Below are positions 11,101 to 22,744 of a stretch of 64,000 nt of DNA, in pieces (the stretch's first letter is position 1; each line of letters starts with the position of its first letter). The DNA is from Acheta domesticus (taxonomy: Eukaryota; Arthropoda; Insecta; Orthoptera; Gryllidae), in assembly GCA_031308135.1 (NCBI GenBank), contig JAHLJT010008446.1, forward strand, positions 166,927,285-166,991,284, in the 5' to 3' direction. Under the pieces are notes generated by a model, which was given only the letters and a program-made list of their open reading frames with translations, was not told where the DNA came from and searched no databases. Position numbers and translations under genes: made by a program.

Positions 11101-11947
11101 GCAGATATGGCCTACAACCAGGCGCTGCTCATCCAAATGATGACGGGCGGTCAGCTGCCGCCACACATGCCGCCAGAACTCGCTCCACACGTGGACATGG
11201 GACTCAACCCCGAAACCATGGAGCCACCTCCAGAGCCAGCCGATCCCAATCCCAAGCATTTATTCCAATGTTGCGTTTGCAATATGTTCTCGACTGATTC
11301 TTTGGAAGCGTTATCACTCCACTTGTCAGCTGATCGCACGAAGGTGCGTGAACAGGAGATTCTCGCCGTTGTATCTGGCCATTACGTCTGCAAACTTTGT
11401 TCCTATAAGACCAACTTAAAAGCAAACTTCCAATTACATTGCAAAACCGATAAACACTTGCAACGTCTTCAACATGCAAACCACGTGAAAGAGGGTGGTC
11501 AGCGTAACGAGTGGAAGTTGAAGTATTTAGCCTCCCCCGGTGGTATCCAAGTCCGCTGTCACGCATGCGACTACTACACCAACTCAGCGCACAAACTTCA
11601 GCTGCACGCCGCCGGGCCGCGTCACGAGGCGAGTGTGATGCTGTTCGCGCACCTCCGCGAGCACGAGGGCGGCGCGGGCGGCGCGGGCCAGCGCGCGGCG
11701 GCCGTCGACCAGCTCGGCCACGACGCGCGCATCTACCACTGCGCGCTGTGCGGCTTCTCGGCGCGCGCCAAGCTGCCGCTGCTGCAGCACGTGCGCAGCA
11801 TCAAGCACCTGCAGATGGAGCAACTGCATCAGCTGCAGCGCCGCTCGGAGGGCAAGGATCTTCACACCGACATCGGGGAAGTGTTTCAGGTCATCGTTCA
11901 GCTGGAAGGCGGTCCAGGATCCGAGCAATTCGGCGATGCAGATCACG
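8131..11947 (+). CDS. zfh2: zfh2/ZFHX3-4-like transcription factor, coding exon A (residues 1-1272 plus first base of codon 1273)
   Basis: This exon encodes the N-terminal third of a giant nuclear zinc-finger/homeodomain transcription factor. The first ~390 residues are acidic and low in complexity. C2H2 fingers follow at about 392-413, 754-775, 809-831, 906-928, 1087-1109, 1143-1165 and 1204-1226. Degenerate or CxxC-only fingers lie near 721-744, 782-785 and 1047-1064. The motifs [32 protein letters not shown] and CGYKPYRC are typical of the ZFHX3/ZFHX4/zfh2 family. An alanine tract lies near residue 670, and a VMDLTRK motif precedes it. The start is the first in-frame ATG after an in-frame TGA at 8095, in context gccATGc. 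The exon ends at the donor G|GTAAGA (11947/11948). Reading past it gives about 19 unconserved residues and a stop at 12004-12006. The split codon matches exon B. Family assignment is firm; the exact symbol is by homology. Confidence 0.95.
10116..10170 (+). repeat. GC-rich alanine tract in exon A
   Basis: GCC/GCG/GCA codons encode two alanine runs split by VAG. Base composition is much more GC-rich than the flanks. Confidence 0.8.
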
Positions 11948-12006
11948 GTAAGAACATAGCTACGTCTTTTGTCTTGGGCGAATTGAACCATCCATGGATA
12001 TACTAA

Positions 12007-13925
12007 GGAATGCTGAAGCATTTTTTAGCACATTCGTTCATTCCTAGGCTTATTACTAGTTTTAAACTAACGGACGCAGGTCAATGTTGAAAGAATAATT
12101 CTAGACTTCCATCAGGTATTTTGCACTGATTCATAATTGAGAGGTTGAGAATTAGAGGGTTCTATCTGTCGTTATAACTAAATTGAGGTAAACGTGTTTT
12201 CTTATGGTATAATTTGCATTGAACTGGCCTGCTATTTTGTTTTTTGTTATTACACTTCTAATGCAGTGAAATTTAATAAAGATTTGGAAACCCACTTGAA
12301 CCACATTACTAGAAAAGTACCATCTGCTGCTGAAGTCAATAAGAAGCGTAGATTATGTTACATCAATTGCAAGGAGCAAAAGTAGAAGTGGCTACAAAAC
12401 ATTAGAATATAGGAGCATAAAAATGTATTAAAGTGGAAAAGAAACCTGCCTCTTCTTCAGGTAAAATAGTTCCAGATAAAGAATGTACGACGATGTACGA
12501 TTGTGTACAACGATGTGTTTTTAAGATAATCAACAGGAAAGAAAATATTGGAACATTTCACAACCTAGCGATATATAACAATATTGTTAACGGGCTTGTG
12601 ACATGTTGGGCTTATGTGTGGATTTGCAACCTCCAGCATGGATTTTTAGTTAAAATCTCTTACAAATGTTTTGCAAAGCGACCGTGTAAGTCTTCCCTGT
12701 GTCACAATGAAACCAATTCCTGTAAATGAAATGCATTGTGCCTTGAAATGGATTCAAATTACTGGAGCTGGCTAGACCTGAATATCCATTTCAAATTTAA
12801 TGAGTGGCCAACATGTTTTTGAATTCCGAAATGTTTTCTTCAAAAATGTTCCATTAACCAAACTCTTCGTCGGGTTCAATAATCAGAAGCGTCATAGAAT
12901 TACGTATTGAAAACAAAAATCCATTTCCCCAGCTAATCAACAGTTCGTACAGTGATGAAAATAGTTAAACAATAGTCAGTACTCGCATATTTAGCAGCTA
13001 CGAATCCTCGCAGCAGTTATGGACAAGTTCAAAGAAACAAATCCTCTAAATGGAGCTGAAATCAAATATTTAAAGCTTATTTATCAAGTATTTATTTATT
13101 ATCATGCACTTCCTATCTGCAAATAAAATCTTCAGGTGTACATTTGTTTCTAAAGAAGAGAAACTGCAAAGGATAAAACTTTTTGAAGAGACTGTCGATA
13201 GTGATGACGAAAAGGTTATAAACTCAATTAAAAAAACGAGACTAACTATAGATAGATAAAATGGGAAATAAAAACAAATTTGCTTTACTTTCTACTTTTT
13301 CTCTATTTTGGTTTAAAAAATATCAGTCTGAGAAAAGTTGTATCTTACAATTAATGTGCGAGTCTTTTATAAATATTACCTTCTGATTTTGCATGTGATC
13401 AGTGAGAACAAGGTTTCAAAAAAATGGTTTAAAAATACAAATGATGTTTATGATAGTAATTCAATAGATCTTTTGCTTGTAAACATATTAGATTTGGTCT
13501 TCAGTGATTATCTCTCACATTTTTAAATAATTCAATCAGACATGAAATTTACAAACTCTTTTTGTTGTAATGTGAAATGGCGCACTCCGATGTATGTAAC
13601 ATTTGTTGAGAAAAGATTGCCAAAAATGGCACTTCGTAATGTCCTCCGTAAAATAGACAAAGTAATGCATTTTCAATTATTTTCCTACAATTATCCTGCC
13701 TTGGCATTCAGACTATTTTCAAAATGTCTGTTGATTACGGCGTTTACGAACGTATTCTTTTGGCCATATTTGATTAGTAGTATTTCTCAGTAGTTGATTT
13801 TAGTTTCTCAAATTTGTTTCGTTGTTTTGGAAAAGAGACAACAGAAGACGATCCGTTACTCGGAATTCCATGTTTTCCCCGCCCGAGTATTTATGTGGAA
13901 GAACAAAGACTATCAGATGGCACGA
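12007..13925. other. AT-rich proximal part of intron 1, no recognised gene
   Basis: Several 60-110 codon frames occur (12194-12385, 12433-12729, 13542-13793) but none shows a domain I recognise or conserved composition. Confidence 0.5.
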
Positions 13926-13929
13926 CTGC

Positions 13930-14620
13930 GCGCGCCAAGAGTGCCGCTGTTGGTGGCGGCGCGCGGGCGGCGGGCGGCGGCGGGCGGCGGCGGGCGGCGG
14001 CGGGCGGCGGCGCGCGGCGCGTGGGCGGAGGCTGGGGGGCGGCGGGGCGGGAGTGCGGGCGCGGACGCGGGCGCGGGCGCGGGCGGCGGGGTGGGAGGAA
14101 TGAGCAAGAGACGCGAGCTGTAGTGGTGTCCTGACATCGCGGTACTATGCATTTTCTTTTCTCGGTTTGCGTGCTTATGATCCAAAACGAGCGATCATAC
14201 GAAGAAAGTAAAAAGCACGTCTGTTTTTTTCTTGAATAGGGATTTTTTCACATCTCGTTTTTTCTTTCGGCTTATATGTGAAAGGTGGTGCAATGCAATC
14301 CTCTTCGTCATCGCCGCCTTGTATGGAAGCTGTCGTGGGTCGGTACCGTGGATGCCAGAACAGAAGTGCGCGGATTGGCTGCTGTGGCGCGAGGGCGGAG
14401 TCAGGCGCAGGCCGCCGAGTCGCGTCTGCGGGGAGTCAACACGAGCAAAAGAGCGCTCACCTTCGTTTGCCACCGCCCAGTGGACAAAACTACGTACCGC
14501 ATTTGCTAACTCGCTCCCGCCAGCCTCCAATGCCGCAGACTAAGTGTTCCGCTTTCGTTCGGTCGGCGAGGGGGAGGGCAGGAGATGTACAGATTAATTT
14601 ACGTTTCTTTTTGTTGTTGA
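13930..14620 (+). promoter_or_regulatory. CpG- and G-rich block in intron 1, candidate internal promoter
   Basis: The block stands out from the AT-rich intron. It includes four exact copies of CGGGCGGCGG at 13971-14010, a G-tract series at 14034-14059 that fits a G-quadruplex pattern, an inverted CCAAT box (ATTGG, 14374-14378), a GC box (GGGCGG, 14393-14398) and many CpGs to about 14570. Frames in it encode only Arg/Gly/Ala-rich peptides in several phases, so it is probably not coding. Promoter function is an inference. Confidence 0.4.
13971..14010. repeat. 10-bp tandem repeat (CGGGCGGCGG x4)
   Basis: Four exact units, with degenerate GC-rich units on both sides. Confidence 0.9.
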
Positions 14621-15236
14621 TTTACTTACAGGACACAGTTTACCTATTGACACATCATCGTTCAAAACGTTTTCCTTGGTACTTGATGACTGCATTGAAG
14701 CTTATTGCGATAATATCTGTAGTAGTGTAGTATTCCCAAGAAATTAATTTTTCCGTTAATTAAATGCAAACTATAGCAATGAATTAAACAGGCAATAAGA
14801 TAGGCATTAATACTATATAATTTAAAATACATTTTCGTTGTTGAATATTGTCAGGGCAGCTATTTCAGCGTTTCATAAGTAATTACGTTCGATGTTATGT
14901 GATAAATAATGTTAGATTGAGTATATTGAAATTTCAAGAAGATAAAAATCGCGAAGAGAGATAAGAAAATGTTTCAGTTCTTTGGTGTGAATATGAGATT
15001 GCATGTAACATTTTGAACACGGTAATATGGGTGCGAGCATTTTGTTTCTTAACTGCTGTCTGTATGATCTTATCAACCTGAGAAACACTAACGGTCGACG
15101 TTCGTGCAGAAATAGTTTATTAAAATATTAGTTTCTTCAGAAGTAGAACTTCAACAATGTTGAACCTGCTCTTACAATGGCGTCGTGGCCTGCTCAGAAA
15201 TAATGTATGTGCATTGAGCATACGTTCATAACAAAA

Positions 15237-15251
15237 AACAACAACAACAAC

Positions 15252-15304
<53 letters not shown>
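15237..15304. repeat. (ACA)n/(ATA)n microsatellite
   Basis: About five ACA units followed by about eighteen ATA units. Confidence 0.95.
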
Positions 15305-15305
<1 letters not shown>

Positions 15306-15558
15306 TGCCAGAAAACCCCTGGCGCCTAACGACTTTCATGAATTTACATTAACACCATTCCAATTGAGGCTTTCCAGCGTATATACTATATTAACTGACA
15401 TTTCATCTTTCATGGGAAAGAGCGTGTGAAGCCACTATCTACATGCAATGAGCGGTACATAGTAGTAAGGTACATACAGTTGCAGGATTAAATTTTACTG
15501 TTATTTGTTGAATATTCAAACTCTTGTAATATAGTGAGCTACTACTTATTATTGATTT

Positions 15559-15682
15559 ATATAGCGGGAGGAAAATAAATGATCTTCCACCAACAAATTT
15601 ATTAACAAACTATTTGTCAGCTGTCAATAAATTTCTTAATAAATTTGTTTGTCGAAGATTATTGGTTTTCCTCCCGTTATAT
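15559..15682. repeat. Foldback hairpin / small MITE-like palindrome
   Basis: The left arm starts TATAGCGGGAGGAAAA and runs through ATCTTCCACC and AACAAATTTATTAA. The right arm is its imperfect complement, ending TTTTCCTCCCGTTATA. Arms are about 46-55 bp with a short loop near TCAGCTG. Confidence 0.75.
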
Positions 15683-17214
15683 TACGATAATGGTGTTCCA
15701 CAATATTTCTGCGGAAACCACCGAGTTTATACTACTTATTATTCTTGAAATCAATTATCATGATTTCGCCTAAAATGTCAGATGCCTTCGTTTATACCCA
15801 AAATGTATCAACTGTGCGCAATTAACAAAATAATGAGTAGTAGTTTTACATTTACGTGTACATCTACTAGACATCTTTAAAAAGTGCATTTTTATTTTAT
15901 AAATATCTTAAATACTATTAAAGAATGTTAAAAATGTTTTTAAAATATTGACAATCATTTCTTAGTTAATAAATTATGTATTTCAATTTAGTTATTTGTA
16001 TTCCCCACCCTAGTAGATATTGATTTTTTTAGAAAAGGACGTTAAATTTACAATCGCTTCAAATGGTATAATTTAAATAAATATAATGACTAGGCACCTA
16101 CAACCACATGTGAACAGACTAAAATACAATAGCTCGTTTCCTTATCAACTTCTGGATGGTTGGAAGGACGCAGATTCGATGCCCGCCAGGCGTTAGGAAA
16201 TTGCGAGACGCGCGCAGCGTCGATGATTTCGTGACGCGTGCCAGAAGCGAGTTTTAAGGCGACTGCTCTGATCACTCCGGGCAAATGCCGGAACAGCGCC
16301 ATAGAATACGGACCGCGAGGATCAAGTTAGCATTGTTGAGCGACAAAAAGAAGATTATTGTTTACATATATGGAATATTTAGAATAAACTGGCTGTGCAA
16401 ACTTCGGGTATTATTGTTACGGATTTAACGTTATTCAAAGACTTATGAGTAAATAGAACGAGTACAAGTTTATTTTCATTTCTTAATTGTGACAACTCAT
16501 TATGAAATCAACATCAAATGCATTTCTATTAATTTATTTTATTCACATCTTTCCAATTTGACTTTGGCTAATCCAAATTGAATGACGCTCTTGAAATCAA
16601 ATTAACGACGCTGGTCCTCGTTTGACGACTGTCATTGTCATTCTGTAAACCTTGACTGACTCGCATTTTTAATTTAAAAAATGAAAAATATCAATTTTAC
16701 ATTCAAACTATTCGAAGTTTTCGGAGGAGCAATTGAAATTTCCTCCAATGTTAACTTTAAAACGGGCGAGAACATTACTTATCTTTCCTGTTACGAATTG
16801 CACATAAAGTTCCGCAGGGTTCGATTTTAGTCCCTTAGTCTCTTACGAAAACACGTAAAGTTACGATGTTCTTGTCCCTAGTCGTGTACGAAAACACGTA
16901 AAGTTACATTCTTTATCGTTTCGATTAAGAAACGATAAATAGTGTAATATCAGACGTTTCAAATTGGTTCCGTAATAACAAATGAACCGTAAACGAAGGC
17001 GAAACTGTTTCAAGGCAGTTTCTAATTTCAAATAAACAATGGTTTACTCCATTTAAAATGAGCGATGTTGTCTTGACTTACATTAAGGTAACAACATTTT
17101 TGGGTCTCTCAATTCAAGCTTCAAATGGAACGTCCATTTAAATTAATTGAACACAAGTTAATTACGCTTCGCGCTTAGAATTCTTTCTAAATCAGCTTTC
17201 ATTCGTTTACCCTT

Positions 17215-17722
17215 CCCTTCACAGTCCTGCTCGTACTTTATATTTTGCGAATGTTCAGTCCCCCTGAGATACGGCATAATATTCTGGGGAAACGCATCCT
17301 ATAGCTCCCAGTCTTTGAGTTTACAGAGAAGAATTGTATGAATAAGAACAAATTCCTCCCACGAAATTCGTGTAAGCCTCTCTGTAATAAGTTTGGAATT
17401 CTATTATTACCTTGGTTCTTCATTTACGAATCAGTGCTGTTTGTTAAAAGTGACCCATTGAAGGGTGGAAACATTTTCAAAAAATGCGGATGTCTATAAC
17501 TATAACACTTGGCGAAGTAATCATATTCATCTGATGTCAGTATCAACAGCTCACTACAAAAAGTTTACATACAATACTTGTACATTATTTTACAACACAT
17601 TGCCAGATGACATTAAACGATTAAAATCGATACACAAGTTTAAGTGCCAAGTAAAATTTTTTCGGGTGCAAAACTGTTCTTACGCAATTAGAGACTATAC
17701 CAAGCATCAAAGAGGAAAGTAA
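17215..17722 (+). pseudogene. LINE reverse-transcriptase C-terminal relic
   Basis: Reading along the plus strand gives RYGIIFWGNASYSSQSLSLQ, later NADVYNYNTW and a final stretch with CTLFYNTLPDDIKRL. These match the C-terminal end of jockey-type RT ORFs (pattern YGIIFWGNS..., HNYNTR..., LYNKLP..IK). Stops lie in the first half. The remaining open frame is 17465-17722. The N-terminal RT core is absent. Confidence 0.7.
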
Positions 17723-17725
17723 TAT

Positions 17726-19330
17726 TAATTTTCACAATAATATCTAAAGTGTTAGTTACCAATGAATCTGAGTAATTCTAAAAGTCTGAATATGCCTTTA
17801 AAAAATATTGTACCTCAGCTTCTGGTTCAATGACGCCTATATCGATCAAGTTTCTCGTTCAGTTTTCCTGATACTTTGAATACTGAGCTGGGCCCTTGTT
17901 TTGCATCTGTACGTAAATGTAATTTCAGCATGTGTGCAAGTTTTCTATAGGCCAGTGGGAGCATAGTTATTCAAATAATCGTTCTCTATCTTCTTGCGGT
18001 CGATTCTCTAACGTAGGGCACGATGAGGGATAATAACCGATATCTGTAACTGATTTGTCCTTGTAAATTCATTTTATTACACGAGAGAATATTTCTTTAT
18101 CAATTCTTGACAGAAACGCTCATTTATTCACTCTATTTGTATGTATGTGTATGTGTTAGGGTAGGGATCTCAGATTTTCAGAAAATGTTCAAAAAATACA
18201 TTTATCCTCACAGTACGTCACACACAGTTTATATCTATTTTTGACGGGAAATAATAAAATGTTAAAAACAAATAAATGCAGTAAATTCAGAGTGTGTTTA
18301 ATATATTTTAAATTGTCCTCGGTTTTAGAGAATATAAACATGTACAGGACAAAAAGGGCTGGAAGAAGAGTACTTTGCGTACAATAAAAACGAAAATATC
18401 GCCAAGTATCGGATGAACTACGATATCTTCTAACTTTGTATGTGAACGTCATTCACATGTAATAATATGTATAAACTGTGAAAATGAAGATGGTAACTAG
18501 AGTGCGTATTGCAGAGGGGGTTGGGGATTGTCTCCTCCTAGAGTTTTATGCCCCATACTGTAAATATATTAAATATTTTCGTGATTGAGATACAATTAAT
18601 CTACAATGTGTGCCTCAATGATTTCCCAATTTTGAAATGCGTCAAATCAAGAAAATTGGGTAAGGAAACTTTCAGGAGAAAACTCTTAGCATTCATTCAT
18701 TGTGTTGCAGAAGTGTAGGACTCAATAATTTTTCCATTCGTACCCCCTTGGAGGTTTTTAATGTTTTCTGGAGGAAATTGTCAATTTTCACAATGATGGA
18801 ATCCGTTAAAAAGGTCAATGTTAGTTATTTCTGAGGATTATTCATGTGCAACCTCTCTTCATTTTCTTCACTTTTTGCATTTAATGTCATTTGTCTAGTT
18901 CATTTTGTAAATTATTCGGAAGTAATGACTTGTTTAATTGATTCTATTAGGTACGTTGACAACACTGGTTACCACAGAATTAGTCAAAAGGAACCTAACT
19001 TGTAACCTTCTATTTATTAGTCGGAAATTCAAAATAACAGACTGATGAACGAAATCCACCACGCGCACATCCGTTTTCGGAATTCACGTTCGAGAAAAAG
19101 GCGCGCCCGCTCTAGAATACAACTACAACAGTTACTTCGTAAAAAGAGAAAATCAGTGGTGCTACAACAACACGAATTTCTCGCAATATTACAATGTTAT
19201 CGTTATGTACGACGGGACGCCCAAATACGTTTCATTAATTTCAAACACAGATTACGCGAAAGCAACTAACTTTAACAAAAAATTGTACATAACCTTTTTT
19301 TAAAGAGCTAATTTTGTACAACAGACTTTA
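17726..19330. other. No recognised gene; one Arg-rich short frame
   Basis: AT-rich. The frame at 19045-19269 (74 codons, very Arg-rich, HAHIRFRNSRSRKRRARSR) is not recognised. It has no neighbour that suggests function and is probably chance or element debris. Confidence 0.4.
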
Positions 19331-20195
19331 TCTGAGCCAAAAATCTCTATCTTCAATTTTGTAGTTTTGAAATAGTTTTTTTGCAATTTTCGAAAAATTG
19401 GGGATTTCAATGAAAATAATTCCTGCATCATTCTCTTAAACGTCCTTCGCACTATTCAACAACACAATTTAATAAAACAATTTGGAGCGATTTTTTTGAA
19501 AATTTTGAAAATGTCCAAGGTGCTTCATGTAAAGTATCCCCAAAAATAAAAATATCGGTTTCAAATTCCACCATCCGCGACATGAGCTAGAGCGATTGGC
19601 GAGTATCAATTTTGGAGAAAATAGGTTGAACGGTTTAGGCGCTAGCATTGACCACAGACAGACGTACGTTTTTCCCATCAATCGATTTTTCGACATCCAA
19701 AACCAACAAAACATGGATTCTGGCTACATCACGTGTTAGAGTTCTTTTTCCTAAATTTAGCAACATGATTTATCCACTTTTTCTTTACCGGAGCTCGGTA
19801 ATAAGGGTTTTTCTGGCGAAAATTCGCAGTTTTCCGGCGCACGATTACATAACTTTCTCTTCTACGAAGAATTCATAAGGCGAGAAAGTAAAACTGTAAT
19901 CATGCGCTGGAAAATGGCAAATTTTCGACAGAAAAACTCTTAATGCCGGCCCCTAGAAACGAAAAAGTGGATACATCTTTATTCTAAATCTTTCTCTAAC
20001 ACGTTTAGTGAAAATCCAGGTTTTGAGAGTTCTTGATTTTAAAAAAATAGATTGACGGCAAGGTTCTCTGGCTGTCCGTCCGTCCGTGCACACGTCTGTG
20101 GTCAAGGCTAGCGCCAAAACTGGGCAGACGATTTCCTCCAAAATTGATATTCCGCAATTGATCCGAACGACTCGAGGCCGTGCGAGTTTGAAATG
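19330..20195. repeat. Family A copy 2 with large foldback (palindromic) structure
   Basis: Arms of about 315 bp, 19558-19870 and 19874-20195, are imperfect complements. Matching marks include GCGCTAGC with GACCACAG at 19640-19655 and its complement at 20099-20114; CACGTGTTAGAG versus its complement near 20000; TCCACTTTTTC; and TTTTCCGGCGCACGATTA versus TAATCATGCGCTGGAAAA. The centre is near 19872. The sequence left of 19558 is the rest of the family consensus. No protein is encoded. Confidence 0.85.
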
Positions 20196-20199
20196 GACT

Positions 20200-20435
20200 T
20201 TTCGTCCGTCTCTCTAATCAGCCGTTGTCTGTATACCGTTCCGTCCGTCAGTCTTTCCGCCCATCTGTCCGTCTATATGTCCGTCTGTCTCTCCGAACGT
20301 TTGTCTTTCCGTCTGTCCATCCCTTTGTCCGTCCTTCCGTCTGTCTATCCATTTGTCCATACGTCGGTCCGTCCTCCCGTCTGTCCGTCCTTCCATTGAT
20401 CCGTCCTTCCGTCTGTCGGTCCTTCATGGCAATAT
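20200..20435. repeat. Degenerate GTCC/GTCT tetranucleotide tract
   Basis: Long run of GTCCGTCY-type units next to the family A foldback. The Ser/Arg/Thr-rich frames in it come from the repeat. Confidence 0.9.
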
Positions 20436-20439
20436 CAAA

Positions 20440-21290
20440 AAACTTTTATGTGAATAACAAAGGAAGGTCAGAGTCTTAAGAAAACTTAAACAGAATAAAT
20501 GAACATCAAAGGCACATAAAAGAACCTTTTCAAAACTAAACTCGGTCTCGAGACATCAAATTGAGACACGACATATCATGGATTTTGGGCTAGTTAACAT
20601 TCTGGACCAGGAACCGCAGAAAGGCGCGAAAATCATATCAGATACTTTACACATAAAAACTGAATAAAACATTAAATACTATGATTGAATACAATACCTT
20701 CACAAGGATTTACGACAACTTGCTTTTTCGTTTTAATAATCAAAATTAAAATTAATTCCTTCTTCTTCTTCTTCTTCATTCCCCCCCGCCCGCCTTTGAT
20801 GGTTGAAAACATACTTGGCTCGTAATCATCCAGTGTTCATAATAGACAGTTAACTAATAGCAGAAGATTTTACGTAGACTCACAGTTTAATGTGTTTGTA
20901 AAAATTGCAGTGTAAATATTTTAGATTAGACATAATTGATTCCACTGTGTTTTTTGAAAAAGTACACTTCTGTCAACTTATATAAATATAAGATATAAAT
21001 TAATGTTGTGATATTAATATGTAGTAAAAATGATACAACCGTATTAGTAATTTTAACTGCAATAATCCATTTTCTGAAAAAAATTTCATTTCTTAAACCA
21101 GACAACTGAAGATGGCTCTAAGGAATAGCCGAAACGTCATGTAAATTGATCACAGTTGTAAGAACAATAAACTTGAATGTGGACAATTTGAATGGTTTGT
21201 TTTAATTATTTTAACTTTTGAAGGTACTTTACTTGAAGCGTCAACATATTCAAAAGTTTCACTTGACTCTAAAGTTTTGGATTATTTTTT
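20440..21290. other. No gene; contains a CTGAAGA...GAAACGTC motif
   Basis: AT-rich DNA with a short CTT tract at about 20757-20777 followed by a C run. The stem-loop motif at 21106-21138 is described among the findings. Confidence 0.5.
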
Positions 21291-21860
21291 GTCTTCGCAT
21301 AGCGGAAAGGACGCTTAAAAGAATGGCACTGTCTGATTTTCGTTGAAATGTCTGATTTTTACGTAAATTGCAAAAGTTTAAAATTTATTTGCAGCGTTAA
21401 CTTTCAACTACAATATTGCAAATATAGGTATTTTTCCTCATGAAATCTGTTTTTCGATATGAGATCTTGACACATGGTCACTTACAATTTTTTGGAAAGT
21501 ATGAATAAGTTTTTCGTAATTTTGGGTGCAAAATTTTTAATTAATATTTTTCTAAAAACAGCAATATTTTTAAAACATTTTCTCTTACGTGTCAAAGGAC
21601 GAAATAAAACATGGAGCTAGTCCCAATTTCGGCAAACTTCGTATTTTCGAAAATTTCAAATGTTAACATTGTAAAAATGTAATGTTGAAGATTTTTACTT
21701 TCTTGCCCTTACGATACATATGGTACGAAGGTACTTCCTAAGAAGGGAGAGTCATGCATTTGGGCGCCGGAAAACGGTGAATTTTCGGCAGAAAACCTTT
21801 TTACTGTGGGACCCTGGTAACGAAAAACTTGTTGAAATTCCAGATTCTTTGAGAATTCCA
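21290..21860 (-). repeat. Family A fragments
   Basis: GCGGAAAGGACGCTTAAAAG (21301-) and ATTTTCGTTGAAATGTC match the minus-strand family sequence at 30450. GCGCCGGAAAACGGTGAATT with TCGGCAGAAAACC (about 21762-21800) matches the right arm of the 19.9-kb foldback. Their order suggests two partial copies. Confidence 0.6.
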
Positions 21861-21899
21861 AAAGTGCATTTTTTGAGGGGAATCTTCCTACAAATGTAA

Positions 21900-22560
21900 T
21901 ATTGAAGATAGAATTTTTTTCTTAATAAAATCTGTTCCTTAAGGATGGATCTTTAAATATGTTCAAGTTTAATTATTCGAAAATATAAATAGTTATCGTG
22001 TAATTCGCGGTACCGCGATATCCGCGTCATCCTTAAGCTAGTGCAACTGGACCAACCGTTCTGTTCCTCTGAAGTGAGGGGCCCTTAATCACGCACTTTT
22101 TTTAGTTACAGCCATTTCGACTTTTTGTATTGGGACATCCTAGCAACTGCTTAGGATGCTTAGAAAATTCAACAAATTTTAATTGTGTATTCACGACGAT
22201 ACTCTATCGTGCAAGAAAATTCTACCTACAATACGCACTGGAGAAATGTTGTGGCGAGTACGAAATTGTTACCTTTAAGATAGATGCACTTCTTTGTGAT
22301 AGTCACGATTATGTAAGATACGTAAATTTTTAATTGTGTGTGAAGTTATGTAAATTATGTATTATTAATGTAAGGGGTCGATGGAGGAAAAATTATTTAA
22401 AAGAAGAAGGAATAAGTTGCGAATCCCTGGTCTAAATGGTAAATAATACATTAGATATCATTGTTAAAATGAGTATTATTTTCCTTTTTGATTCTTAGTA
22501 CAGTCTAATTATATACAAAAGATTTGTAGTTTTCACGTAATTTCTGTGTGAAATTAATGC
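21900..22560. other. No recognised gene
   Basis: AT-rich. The 67-codon frame at 22130-22333 shows nothing recognisable. Confidence 0.5.
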
Positions 22561-22569
22561 ATTTAAAAA

Positions 22570-22740
22570 AAATCACAAAAACCGCTCCAAATTTTCCTCT
22601 TCAAAAAGTTCCGTGATTAGAACAAGAGATTCTTAAAAGAATGGTCACTTTTTTTTCTTGAATTCTTTGAAGTTTCGAAACTTTCAAGAGATATAAATAA
22701 TGCAGGAAAGTATGTGCTGTTGTAGCGTCACTCGTTTAAT
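22570..22740 (-). repeat. Family A fragment
   Basis: CCGCTCCAAATTTTCC, GATTCTTAAAAGAATGG and AATGCAGGAAAGTATG match the copy at 30400-30770 in the same orientation. Confidence 0.6.
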
Positions 22741-22744
22741 GTGT

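Larger units (their letters stand above)
14625..17210. other. Intron 1 stretch with microsatellite and hairpin, no gene
   Basis: AT-rich DNA. Apart from the ATA microsatellite and the hairpin listed separately, a CpG-rich patch at about 16140-16310 carries a B-box-like GATTCGATGCC without a matching A box. No gene is supported. Confidence 0.5.

Noticed and set aside
11511..11951. 146-codon alternative plus frame, very Arg/Ala-rich
   Set aside because: A shifted frame over GC-rich zinc-finger codons. The real frame has intact C2H2 motifs.
11948..12006. Exon A ending in its own stop codon (12004-12006)
   Set aside because: A strong donor at 11948 and a phase-matched exon B with family-diagnostic fingers show the read-through is intron.
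13794..14185. Overlapping frames rich in Arg, Gly and Ala on both strands
   Set aside because: They arise from the CGGGCGGCGG-type tandem repeat. All phases are open because stop codons are rare in such GC-rich DNA, and no domain is present.
16140..16310. tRNA or SINE from the B-box-like GATTCGATGCC
   Set aside because: No A box at the right distance and no cloverleaf pairing.
20193..20479. Frames rich in Ser, Val and Arg in both directions
   Set aside because: Products of the GTCC/GTCT repeat, not genes.
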